Shown in pieces: positions 28,334 through 36,417 of a stretch of DNA of 64,000 nt; position 1 is the first letter of the stretch; every line of letters starts with the position of its first letter. The stretch is from Stappia taiwanensis. GTDB taxonomy: Bacteria > Pseudomonadota > Alphaproteobacteria > Rhizobiales > Stappiaceae. The DNA is taken from the NCBI RefSeq assembly GCF_014635285.1, contig NZ_BMCR01000004.1:248001-312000 (forward strand). Direction: 5' to 3'. The translations under genes were made by a program, and so were the position numbers. The notes under the pieces were generated by a model. The model worked only from the letters and a program-made list of their open reading frames with translations. It was not told where the DNA came from and did no database searches.

Positions 28334-30007
28334 ATGCATGGAGGACTACGAGGCCCAAGTCTGCGCGACAAGGCCCAGCAACGCATCCGCTCTTCTCCCG
28401 CGGATGAAACCCCGGAAGTCGGCGGCGGGTCACTGCAAGCGGGCGAGGAATACATCGGCCTTGAGGATCAGGCCCGGCCCGGATGTCCCGACATCCCCAC
28501 CAGCGAGCATTTCTTCGCTCTGCTCGCCCGCAAGATGGAACGAACCCGGTACCCCTGGTCCGACGGTGATGGACACACCAATCCGCATATTCCGGCGGGT
28601 TATACCTATCTGGCGCAATTCGTTGCCCATGATCTGACCGTCAACAATGGCGTTGAAGAAAGTCGCGCGCCGAATGGAGCCAGCACCCATCAGCGCCCGC
28701 GTCCGCTCAACCTGGATACGCTCTATGGGGACGGACCGACGGTGGAACCGGCCTGTTTCGAACTCGTCACCCGGATGCCGCCGGCGCTTCGCTCCGGATG
28801 GCCCAAGACCCGGTTCCGCCTCGATGGCATTGCCGAGGACAATGGTCTGCGTCCCGCCGACAGCGCCCGTTGCCCACGCCGCGACATCGGCCGCGCCCTC
28901 GATCAGCGCGCGGGCGTAACGCGGGGAACGGCGCTGATCGCGGACACCCGCAACGACGACAATGCTGTGCTGTCGCAACTCACCGCCCTGTTCCAGATCG
29001 CCCACAATCTGGCCATGGACCGACTGGAACAAGGTCGCGAACCGGCAACCCCGCAGGCCAGCTTTCTGAACTTCATGGCCGCACGCGGCGCTCTCACCTT
29101 CGTCTACCACCAGATCCTGCGCCACGATCTGCTACCGCACCTGCTCGACCCGCACGTGCGCCAGCATTTCGAGACACACGGTCCCATCGGACCGGTGCGG
29201 GGAGAGACGACGCACGCCCCCCTGGCGGAGCCCGACTTCACCAATGCCGCGTTCCGGGTGGGGCATGCCATGGTCCGCGAACGCTACGCGTTCACCGGCC
29301 CCCCACCCGCCGAACACCGGCTGATCGACGTGCTGCGCCGAACCTCGGAACGCAATCCGCGTCGAACCCCGCACGGAAGCGACTGGATCATTTCCTGGTC
29401 GAATTTTTTCGACACAGGCCCCGGATCGCCACAGCCATCGGCGCGCCTGTCGCCGCAATACGAAGCCGCGCTGTGGGACGACACGCTGTTTCCGCCGATG
29501 GAGACAGGAACCCCACCCGGCCTTGCCTATCGGGACCTGGTTCGCTGCACCTTGTCCGGCGTGCGAAAGATCTCCGCGCTGAGCCGCCACATCGAAAGCC
29601 AGGCGCCCGCGCTGGCCGCCTGCAGCCCCTGGCTGACCGACCCTGCCCCGCGACATGCCGCGATGGCAACCTGGCTGGATGCGGAGCAAAGCATTGACAT
29701 CACCCCGTACCGGGCCATCGCAATCGCCGATCCGCCACCGCTATTGTATTTCTTGGTCGAGGCAGCCGCGTCCAACAACGGCCACAGGTCAGGACCACTC
29801 GCATCGGTTGTTATTGCAAATAATATCTACCTCCACCTTGACGATCATACCCACAAGGCGTCTAATCCCGTGGTTGCCGAAGAAGCGGCCAAGGTGGTTT
29901 TCGGCCCGAACGTCCCCAACACCATGCCGGAGTTGATAAAATGGACAGACCGCAATCTGAATATGAGAGAGAAGACTTTCAGGAACAGAGCCCTCCCTCT
30001 TTCATGA
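28334..30007 (+). CDS. Animal-type haem peroxidase family protein
   Basis: 557 residues without a signal peptide, so probably cytosolic. Haem-site residues of the peroxidase-cyclooxygenase superfamily are visible. H99 in AQFVAHDLTVNN is the distal His with its Asp, TRNDDN (206-210) is the Arg-containing motif, followed by the helix LFQIAHNLAMDRL, and H311 in FRVGHAMVRERYAF is the proximal His. The family uses hydrogen peroxide to oxidise halides or organic substrates. The stop overlaps the start of the 141-residue NHLP-like gene (ATGA), so the products are probably made together. The YcaO and BTAD genes converge from the other side. A peroxidase acting on a peptide product is conceivable (inference). 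Confidence 0.85.
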   Translation: MHGGLRGPSLRDKAQQRIRSSPADETPEVGGGSLQAGEEYIGLEDQARPGCPDIPTSEHFFALLARKMERTRYPWSDGDGHTNPHIPAGYTYLAQFVAHDLTVNNGVEESRAPNGASTHQRPRPLNLDTLYGDGPTVEPACFELVTRMPPALRSGWPKTRFRLDGIAEDNGLRPADSARCPRRDIGRALDQRAGVTRGTALIADTRNDDNAVLSQLTALFQIAHNLAMDRLEQGREPATPQASFLNFMAARGALTFVYHQILRHDLLPHLLDPHVRQHFETHGPIGPVRGETTHAPLAEPDFTNAAFRVGHAMVRERYAFTGPPPAEHRLIDVLRRTSERNPRRTPHGSDWIISWSNFFDTGPGSPQPSARLSPQYEAALWDDTLFPPMETGTPPGLAYRDLVRCTLSGVRKISALSRHIESQAPALAACSPWLTDPAPRHAAMATWLDAEQSIDITPYRAIAIADPPPLLYFLVEAAASNNGHRSGPLASVVIANNIYLHLDDHTHKASNPVVAEEAAKVVFGPNVPNTMPELIKWTDRNLNMREKTFRNRALPLS

Positions 30008-30429
30008 CTCTCACATCAGGTAAGGAAAGCCCTTCCGCACCACAGGAATTCGAGCGTATCAAGATCCACGATCACAAGGCGTTCGGGCGTCTGATCGCCG
30101 ACTACGCTATTGGTCGCAAGCCTTGGCCGGAGACCCTTGCCGAGTTCAAGGCCGAGGTCGAGGGGCGCAACATCGCCTCGGTGCCCGACCGTCTGAAGGC
30201 GATCCAGGTGGTACAGCCCTCGGAGGAGGTCTTCTTCCTGCGCCTGCCGCCACGCAAGATCATCGCCCAGTCACTGGATCGGTTCGCCCGTCACGACGCT
30301 GACGGCTCGGCCGAGCGCTATCCGCTGCCCCCCTTCTACGCCGACATGGTCTGCGGCGAGGAACAGTTCACCCATTCGGACTTCTTCCTTAGCCGGGTGG
30401 CCGATTACACCATCGCCGTGTGCACCTGA
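30004..30429 (+). CDS. Small protein with possible nitrile-hydratase-like leader (NHLP) signature
   Basis: 141 residues, translationally coupled to the peroxidase gene (ATGA overlap). No close family is recognised with certainty. Residues ~23-83 read KAFGRLIADYAIG, then LAEFKAEVEG, then VPDRLKAIQVVQPSEEVFFL and RLPP. This spacing of F..L..D, a VP turn, a V-V strand and a hydrophobic-LPP end resembles the nitrile-hydratase-like leader of RiPP precursors (NHLP, TIGR03793). The remaining ~58 residues have no Gly-Gly cleavage site and contain C117 and a penultimate C140 (ending AVCT). It may be a modified substrate of the YcaO protein or an accessory protein of the peroxidase. Confidence 0.55.
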   Translation: MTLTSGKESPSAPQEFERIKIHDHKAFGRLIADYAIGRKPWPETLAEFKAEVEGRNIASVPDRLKAIQVVQPSEEVFFLRLPPRKIIAQSLDRFARHDADGSAERYPLPPFYADMVCGEEQFTHSDFFLSRVADYTIAVCT

Positions 30430-30447
30430 TCGGCATCCGCTCTGGTG

Positions 30448-30495
30448 GCCGGGCGTCCCCTTGCGCGGCGCGCGCCCGGCACCTCGTCAGGTGCC
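30448..30495. terminator. Two hairpins between convergent genes
   Basis: GCCGGGCG (30448-30455) can pair with CGCCCGGC (30473-30480). GGCACCT-cgtc-AGGTGCC (30478-30495) forms a second hairpin overlapping the BTAD stop codon. Together they probably separate the converging transcripts. No T tract. Confidence 0.45.
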
Positions 30496-32607
30496 AGAGC
30501 GGCCCGGCACGGATGGGGGTGCCAGATCGGACGGCAAGGTCAACCCAGCCTGGGACAGCCCGTCCTGCAAGCTTTGCCAGACCGCCGGGTCGCTGATTGG
30601 AAAACAATTGCCAACCCAGCGGGCAATCTCCTCGCGGGAAGGCTTTTCCGGACGCACCCAGCGTTCGGTGATGTGCTGTTCAAGCTCACGGCGCTGCGCC
30701 TGGGCCTCGGCGACATCGCCGATCTGCGCCAGCGCGGCAACATACCAGGCCTCGACGCCGAGGTAGCCGCCGCTGAGATAACGAAACGCGCTGATGCAGG
30801 CGTGGTAATCGCCGCAAAGGAACATGATGCCGACGAAATAACTCCAATGCAGCGGCGAGGTCAGTAGACCGGTCTCGCGCTGCTGGCGGGCGATCCGCCC
30901 CGCCTCCTCCCGATACCCGTAATAGGCCAGCCCGTGCGCTGCCGAAAGCGCCGTCCAGGGGTCATTATCATTGAGTGCGAGCGCCTGGCGGTGATGTGCC
31001 TCCGCCTGTTGGAAACGACGCTGCAAGGCAGCGGTCCAGGCCATGCACAGATGCGCACGGGAATCGAACGGATCCAGCCCCAACGCGGTGCGCGCGAGTG
31101 CCGCCGCGTGATCGAGGGTCTCCGGCGACTGACGCGCCCCGGGAAAGATGATGTGCCGGGAATTGATGATCTGTGCCAGGCTGCTATAGGCCGGCCCGAA
31201 ATCCGGATTTTCCTTGATGATCTCGGAAATCATCGCCTCGGCCCGGCGCGATTCCTCGATCTTCCAGGTGAAATGCAGCCGCTGCCCCATCAGCAGCCGG
31301 TCATAGTGATCAAGCGAGGCCTCCGGCATGCGCGACATGCTGGCGAGCCGTTCAGCGGAAATGTTGACGTTCATGGCCAGCGCGATCTCCGCGACAAGGC
31401 TGGACTGGCGCGTGAACAATTCGCCAATACCGACCTCGGAGTTGCGGCCCCAGACATAGGCATTCGTACGCCAGTTCTTGACCGTTACCGAATAGGAAAC
31501 GCTGTGCTGCGAGCGCATGGCACTGATCGCCACCCGGTAAAGCGGCGCCGACGAGGCCGACAGTTCTTCCGTCAGCCCATCGGCAACCGACCACTCGCGA
31601 AACCGCACGAGGCGGGAGATCAGGTCATGCCGAAACACGCGAGCCAGGCGAGCGTCCTCCCCGGTTTCATCGACCTGCAGGATCTCGTCGACGATGATCA
31701 CCGGGCGCGGGCCATCAGCCGGATGCACAGCGCCCTCCCCGCCGCCGCTTTTCACGGGCTCCGCAGCAAGAGCCGCGCCTCCCTCAGCCGCAGGGGTCTG
31801 ACGCAGCCAGGAGGGGAAGCGGCCGAGCTTGATGTCGACGATCAGCGCCTGTGTCTCCCGCGCCGGCTGGGTGTCGAACTCCTCTTCAAGGACGTTCCAC
31901 AGATCCTCATAGGCCCTCAAGGCCGCCGTATAGTCGCCACGCGCGGCGCGGGCGGTGATGAAGGCGCGGCACGCCGGCTCGTGGGTCGGGTCGAGGTTGA
32001 GAAGGGCCACCGCTGCATCCTCGACCAGGTCCCAGTTGCCTTCACGTACCACAATCATCGGCTCCAGCATGCCACGCAGCCGGTCATGCACCTGCTGGCG
32101 GCGTACACGCAGCCAGGCGGTGAACGGATCGGCGAGCATCTCGCCGCCCTCAAACAAGCGCTCCGACAGTCGCTTTTCCGACAACAGCCGGGGAGCGATC
32201 GTCTTCCGAGCCTCCAGAACCTGATCGAGATCGGTCCGCACACGCGACAGGTCGATGCTGATGCAGAGCTTGTCGGAGCTCAGCGCATCGAAGCCGACCG
32301 CCTCCAGATTGCGCCGGAGAATCAACAAGGTCTGGCGCAGCGAGGAGCGGGCGTGATGCTCTGAGCTATCGCCCCAAAACAGATTCGCCGCCAATTCCCG
32401 CGACAGCCGCCCGTCCGGACTGAGGCACAGATAGCCCAAGAGCCCCTCCGCCTTGCGCGAGCGAAAGACGATCGGCTTCCCGCCCACCTCGAAGCGCGGT
32501 GTCCCCAACAGCCACGCATGCAGGAGCGGCCGGCCACCATCGGGTCCGGGAACCGCATCCCCTTGCGCCTGCTCACCCGCCCTAGCGTCATCCACGATCG
32601 CTGCCAT
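30487..32607 (-). CDS. BTAD-domain transcriptional regulator with TPR region (SARP-like)
   Basis: 706 residues. Residues ~30-110 are an OmpR-type winged helix (HAWLLGTPRFEVGGKPI, RKAEGLLGYLCL, ELAANLFWGD, SLRQTLLILRRNL). Residues ~115-265 form a bacterial transcriptional activation (BTAD) domain (LVEDAAVALLNLDPTHEPA, DYTAALRAYEDLWNVLEEEF). A middle domain of ~120 residues resembles the TolB-like segment seen in such regulators (VFRHDLISRLVRFREWSVAD). The last ~260 residues are TPR-like helices. Soluble, with no kinase or receiver, so probably ligand- or partner-controlled. It follows the YcaO gene by 135 bases on the same strand and is the likely local regulator of the YcaO/peroxidase locus. 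Confidence 0.8.
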   Translation of the reverse strand: MAAIVDDARAGEQAQGDAVPGPDGGRPLLHAWLLGTPRFEVGGKPIVFRSRKAEGLLGYLCLSPDGRLSRELAANLFWGDSSEHHARSSLRQTLLILRRNLEAVGFDALSSDKLCISIDLSRVRTDLDQVLEARKTIAPRLLSEKRLSERLFEGGEMLADPFTAWLRVRRQQVHDRLRGMLEPMIVVREGNWDLVEDAAVALLNLDPTHEPACRAFITARAARGDYTAALRAYEDLWNVLEEEFDTQPARETQALIVDIKLGRFPSWLRQTPAAEGGAALAAEPVKSGGGEGAVHPADGPRPVIIVDEILQVDETGEDARLARVFRHDLISRLVRFREWSVADGLTEELSASSAPLYRVAISAMRSQHSVSYSVTVKNWRTNAYVWGRNSEVGIGELFTRQSSLVAEIALAMNVNISAERLASMSRMPEASLDHYDRLLMGQRLHFTWKIEESRRAEAMISEIIKENPDFGPAYSSLAQIINSRHIIFPGARQSPETLDHAAALARTALGLDPFDSRAHLCMAWTAALQRRFQQAEAHHRQALALNDNDPWTALSAAHGLAYYGYREEAGRIARQQRETGLLTSPLHWSYFVGIMFLCGDYHACISAFRYLSGGYLGVEAWYVAALAQIGDVAEAQAQRRELEQHITERWVRPEKPSREEIARWVGNCFPISDPAVWQSLQDGLSQAGLTLPSDLAPPSVPGRSGT

Positions 32608-32742
32608 CCTGCATCCTGGAGCCCGATTGCCGACAGGTTATTCCGTCTGGCAGCCCCCTCCTTGCACTTCTTTTTCCAAGGCCCCTTCCGATACGGAGGC
32701 CCCACGCCACTGGCATCCTCTCACGGCCCGCCGTCCGAAGCG

Positions 32743-34062
32743 CTAGTACAGCGCCACCCGTTCGGCGGCCGCATCATCTCCGCCAGATCGCCTTTGAGTT
32801 GCCAAACGCTCCAATACCACATCCGAGGGGTCAGGTTGCAATCCGGTGATCAACATACGCGATACATAAATTCCGATGTCCTGCCGGGTCAGATCCACCC
32901 GATGCACGGCAAATCCCTGACCCGCCAAGCGGTCCACGACGGCCGGCAACAGCGCTTCCGGCTCTTCCGGCAAGGGCGGTGCCTGAGGCAAGGCAAACCC
33001 GCCCGGGTGCAGGATCGGCCAATCGCCCGCAACCTGGGTGCTGCGGCGCAGGTGCCGCCGATCCATATCGTTCAGCGCCTCCTCTCCGCCTTCCTGCCGT
33101 TTTGCCGCCACCACCCGGTCGGCAAGCTCGATCTGCATCAGTTCCTCCAGCGCGGCAAGACGTGCGGCATCCGGGGTCGCACGCGCGGCAAAACCATAGC
33201 AAAATCCCTGGCCCTGACGGTCCACCGACAGAGCGGCGGCAACGGGAACGCCAATCTCGCCCGTGAGATCGAGAAACCACGTCCGCCGACCCTGCACCCC
33301 GGCACGATACCGCGTCAGCCTGGCGCCCGTCTCGCCGGAAAGAAGCTCCTCCAGCGGCACCGCGCGCCCGCGCCGTCCGCCGCGCCACCACAGCGCCACC
33401 GCATCCCGTTCGATCCACTCCAGGATCGCCCGGCAATCGGCGTCCTGCGCGTTCCGACCGGCGGCAACACCGAGCCCCATGGCAAAACCCAGCCCATTGG
33501 CGAACCGTCCCTGCGCGCGACGCCAGCACAAGACAGCGGGAAGGCGCACCCAAACCCCGTCGGCCAGGCGCAACGCCGCGATATCGTCGCCGGTCCGCGG
33601 CTCCGCCGTCCCCAGCAGCGGCCACAAGGGCGCGCATTCTTCCTCGATCGACGTCAGGGTCTCGTCTGCGGGCTGGGCACGGGTTTCCCCCGCGATCTCG
33701 AACTGGGACACGAACTCCACGGCTTCGGCGACACAGGCCCGGAACGCGGTCAGCCGATCTGAGCCAACGCCGGAAACGGAGGTACGGGCATCATGCAGCG
33801 CGCCAAAGGCCGCGCTGGAAACCTGCGCTCCGAAACAGCCGAGTCCCGGCGCATCCGGAACCGGCAGTTCAAACAACCGGTCAAGCCGTGCCGCGGCGCG
33901 CAGCAGTGCCGCAAAATCATCATCGGGCTCTCGAACCTGCGCCTCCCCCGCTCCCAGGCCGCGCAAAAGGCGCCAGGCAGCCTCCATAGCCGCCTCGGGC
34001 AATGGCAGACCGGCCACCAGATCGGCTGCGGCCCGTAAGGCCTCTCGGGTTTCATCGCGCAT
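32743..34062 (-). CDS. YcaO-family protein
   Basis: 439 residues. YcaO proteins use ATP to activate amide backbones, making thiazoline/oxazoline, thioamide or amidine groups on peptides. The ATP/Mg-binding acidic pattern is visible: E113 and E116 in GVGSDRLTAFRACVAEAVEF, E215 and E218 in RAILEWIERDAVALWW after the NGLGFAMGLG glycine segment, and E306/E307 in LAALEELMQIE. The first ~90 residues are a helical extension of unknown function. The C-terminus (AERVALY) lacks the Pro-rich tail of TOMM cyclodehydratases, and no E1-like partner or TfuA gene adjoins it. ATG 34062 has a perfect GGAGG about 8 bases upstream; a start 33 codons earlier lacks one. YcaO assignment is good; the reaction is open. 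Confidence 0.82.
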   Translation of the reverse strand: MRDETREALRAAADLVAGLPLPEAAMEAAWRLLRGLGAGEAQVREPDDDFAALLRAAARLDRLFELPVPDAPGLGCFGAQVSSAAFGALHDARTSVSGVGSDRLTAFRACVAEAVEFVSQFEIAGETRAQPADETLTSIEEECAPLWPLLGTAEPRTGDDIAALRLADGVWVRLPAVLCWRRAQGRFANGLGFAMGLGVAAGRNAQDADCRAILEWIERDAVALWWRGGRRGRAVPLEELLSGETGARLTRYRAGVQGRRTWFLDLTGEIGVPVAAALSVDRQGQGFCYGFAARATPDAARLAALEELMQIELADRVVAAKRQEGGEEALNDMDRRHLRRSTQVAGDWPILHPGGFALPQAPPLPEEPEALLPAVVDRLAGQGFAVHRVDLTRQDIGIYVSRMLITGLQPDPSDVVLERLATQRRSGGDDAAAERVALY

Positions 34063-34388
34063 TCGGCTCCCTCCTAAAGGTGCGCCCCCCCCACAACCGC
34101 TTATCCTACTGGCGTTTTCATCTCGCCACAGACCCAACATATTCGCATATATGAAAATCACGCACAGATAACGCTGGCTGGTGTTGTATGCAGCCGTGGC
34201 AGAGACGGAGCGATGTCACGGATTGGAAGATATCGGTTTTTCAGTTTGACGAGTGCCCTTGAGGGATGCGGTCGGCCTTCCGCCGCATGCCGGGATGGTT
34301 CGCCCCGTTCCGGTAGAATGCAGACCTCAAGACACATGCGGACCGCCTTGAACTTGTTTCAAGCCTCCGGATCGCACGTGACCCAACT

Positions 34389-34421
34389 GGGCCGGGTTGC
34401 ACCTCAACCCGGCCCGTTTTT
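34389..34421 (+). terminator. Strong intrinsic terminator without upstream gene
   Basis: Stem gggccgggttg / caacccggccc of 11 bp (34389-34399, 34405-34415), 5-nt loop, then G and five T. No T tract on the other strand, so it ends a plus-strand transcript starting somewhere in 34100-34380, probably a small RNA. A hairpin CTTGAA-N5-TTCAAG lies within that stretch near 34348-34364. Confidence 0.8.
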
Positions 34422-34705
34422 CATCTCGTCAACACGGACCCGAAAGACCGGGTCGGCCTCTGGACCGGCAAGAACGGAATAGCAGCCGGTACGCACACCG
34501 CCCCGGCGCAGGTGAGGACAGAACTGGATCCGATGTCCCGATGGCAGTCGGGACGGTCCGGCGGATGAAGGTGCCTGAGGTGGAGCAGGCCTGACATGAG
34601 GCACACAAGCAGGCGGCCTACTGTTTGCTGCGTGTGGTCTCCGGACGGAATGAGCGCCTGACGGCAGATCTTTCGTCCTCCATGTCGTTTCGAGGAGGAT
34701 TCGGC

Positions 34706-34753
34706 ATGGCATCCGCCGACCATTTTTCATGCCCGGGGCTGCTGCCGCGATAA
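34706..34753 (+). CDS. Candidate 15-residue peptide ORF
   Basis: Encodes MASADHFSCPGLLPR. A near-perfect SD, GAGGAGG, ends 7 bases before the ATG. No family is known. It could be a small peptide linked to the neighbouring YcaO gene or a leader peptide; chance is also possible at this length. Confidence 0.3.
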   Translation: MASADHFSCPGLLPR

Positions 34754-34965
34754 ATCACGGCATTGCATCCGACGGGCACCAACGTGGCCTGCGGCGCGAT
34801 CTGGAAACAGCCTGCAGGCAACAGGGCGATTGAAGCGGATAGCGGACGAAAAAGACAGACCGGGGGAAGTTGGGGGGAATTTCAGAGCGCTTCGGCGCGC
34901 GGTTTATTTGCCTGACGGCACAGGAAGTTTCACAAAGTCATAGTCCGACCTTTGCAATCTGGATC

Positions 34966-35004
34966 GACCGCTCGCCCTCTCCAAACAAGGGCGGGCGGTC
35001 TTTT
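34966..35004 (+). terminator. Second strong intrinsic terminator without upstream gene
   Basis: Stem gaccgctcgccct / agggcgggcggtc of 13 bp with one G-U pair (34966-34978, 34988-35000), 9-nt loop, then TTTTATT. It ends a plus-strand transcript from the 34430-34960 region, possibly the one carrying the 15-codon ORF. Confidence 0.8.
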
Positions 35005-35305
35005 ATTGCGTCACCTGTTTCGCCGCAGGGGGAGCCCTGCTGACCGCCAGCAAGACGCCCCCTTGGACGCCGAGCGCCCGCCACGCGGCAGGCTGCGGCG
35101 CCACAGGGCAGACGGTTCCCTCCCTCGCATGCCTGCCCTCTACGGCTCTTCGGCCGTTTTCCCGCGCCCTTTCTCCACCCTTCGCCGGCGGGACCGCAGC
35201 GAGCGCCGGTTTCCCGCAAAGGTTCGCGGCGGAGGCCGCTTCGGTTATCCTTGCGCTTGAGGAGGTGCCGGTCACTGCCCGGCACGTGGGAGACAGGAAC
35301 ACCCT

Positions 35306-36232
35306 TTGAGCAATTTGCCCCCCATCGACCTTGCCGACCTGCGCGTTCTGGTCTCGCTGGCGGCGGAACGGCATTTCGCCAAGGCCGCCCGGGCCTGCAA
35401 CATGTCCCAGCCGGCGCTTTCGGCACGCATCCGGCGCATGGAGGAAGCCTTCGCCGCCCCGCTGGTCGAGCGTGGCCAGCGCTTCGTCGGTTTCACCGAG
35501 GCCGGCGAGCGGGTGCTGATCCGCGCGCGCCGCGTGCTGGCGGATCTCGACGGGCTGCGTCAGGATGTGGCCGGCGGCGCCAGCCTCACAGGCCGGCTCC
35601 GGCTCGGCGTGGTTCCGACGGCCACGCCGCTGGCCGGCCGGCTCGCCGCCATGCTGGCGGAGCGCTACCCCGGTATCCAGACCATGTGTGCCAGCCTGAC
35701 CTCGCGCGCCATCGAGGACGGTCTTGCCGACTTCACCCTCGACGCGGGGCTCACCTATCTCGGCAACGAGCCGCTCTCGCAGGTCGAGACGCTGCCGCTG
35801 TTGCGTGAGACCTATTGCCTTGTCGGCCCGGACCATCTGCTTGCCACCGCCGACGACCCGGTGCCCTGGAACGCGCTCGACCAGTGGCCGCTTGCCCTCC
35901 TGACCCCGGACATGCAGAACCGCCGGATCCTCGACATTGCCTTTTCCAAGGCGGGGATCACCCCGAAGATCGCCTTTGAATCGAACAGTTTCCTGTCGAT
36001 CCTCAGCCGTGCTGGCGTTGGCGCAAAGCGGGCGCAGACCGTCGCCATCCTGCCACGCCTGATCGTCGACATGCTGGGCGTTGCCCCGCTTGCCGTCAGG
36101 CCCCTCGCGCCGCATCCGTCGCGGCCACGGATCGGCCTGGTGGTGCCACAGCGACAGCCCGTCCCGCCCTTTGCCGAAGCCATCTGGCAGGTCGCCAGGG
36201 AGGTACGCGAGCCGCACGATAACCTGGCCTGA
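35306..36232 (+). CDS. LysR-family regulator, likely of formate dehydrogenase
   Basis: 308 residues. The N-terminal winged helix (DLRVLVSLAAERHFAKAARA, SQPALSARIRRMEE) and a two-lobed effector domain follow the LysR plan. TTG at 35306 is the start, with AGGA 7 bases upstream; there is no better ATG before the HTH. It lies 185 bases upstream of the formate dehydrogenase genes in the same direction, a placement also seen for FdsR-type regulators. Formate or a redox signal is the likely effector, by inference from position only. Confidence 0.85.
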   Translation: MSNLPPIDLADLRVLVSLAAERHFAKAARACNMSQPALSARIRRMEEAFAAPLVERGQRFVGFTEAGERVLIRARRVLADLDGLRQDVAGGASLTGRLRLGVVPTATPLAGRLAAMLAERYPGIQTMCASLTSRAIEDGLADFTLDAGLTYLGNEPLSQVETLPLLRETYCLVGPDHLLATADDPVPWNALDQWPLALLTPDMQNRRILDIAFSKAGITPKIAFESNSFLSILSRAGVGAKRAQTVAILPRLIVDMLGVAPLAVRPLAPHPSRPRIGLVVPQRQPVPPFAEAIWQVAREVREPHDNLA

Positions 36233-36417
36233 TCAACCGATAGGCATTCGCGATTTGATTTTGCCGCCGAACCTCCGCCTCCTTCCCGCAAGGGCAGTAC
36301 CGTCATTTCCCGAAGGTCTGGCGAGTTCCGCCCCAGAACATTGATCGAAATCGACGTTTCGTCCTTGCACCAGTACAGCGGCGAGGATGACGGGAGCAGG
36401 ACGGGAACAGCGCCATC

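Larger units (their letters stand above)
34063..35305. other. 1.24-kb region without a clear gene
   Basis: Lies between the YcaO gene and the LysR regulator. It holds two strong plus-strand intrinsic terminators (34389-34421, 34966-35004) with no gene before them, a 15-codon ORF with a strong SD at 34706, and other frames without SD or protein features. The base composition of the first 150 bases next to YcaO is AT-rich, consistent with its promoter. Small RNA genes upstream of each terminator are the most economical reading. Confidence 0.55.

Noticed and set aside
34213-34482. 89-codon frame near the YcaO gene, considered as a RiPP precursor
   Set aside because: It runs straight through the strong terminator at 34389-34421 and has no SD.
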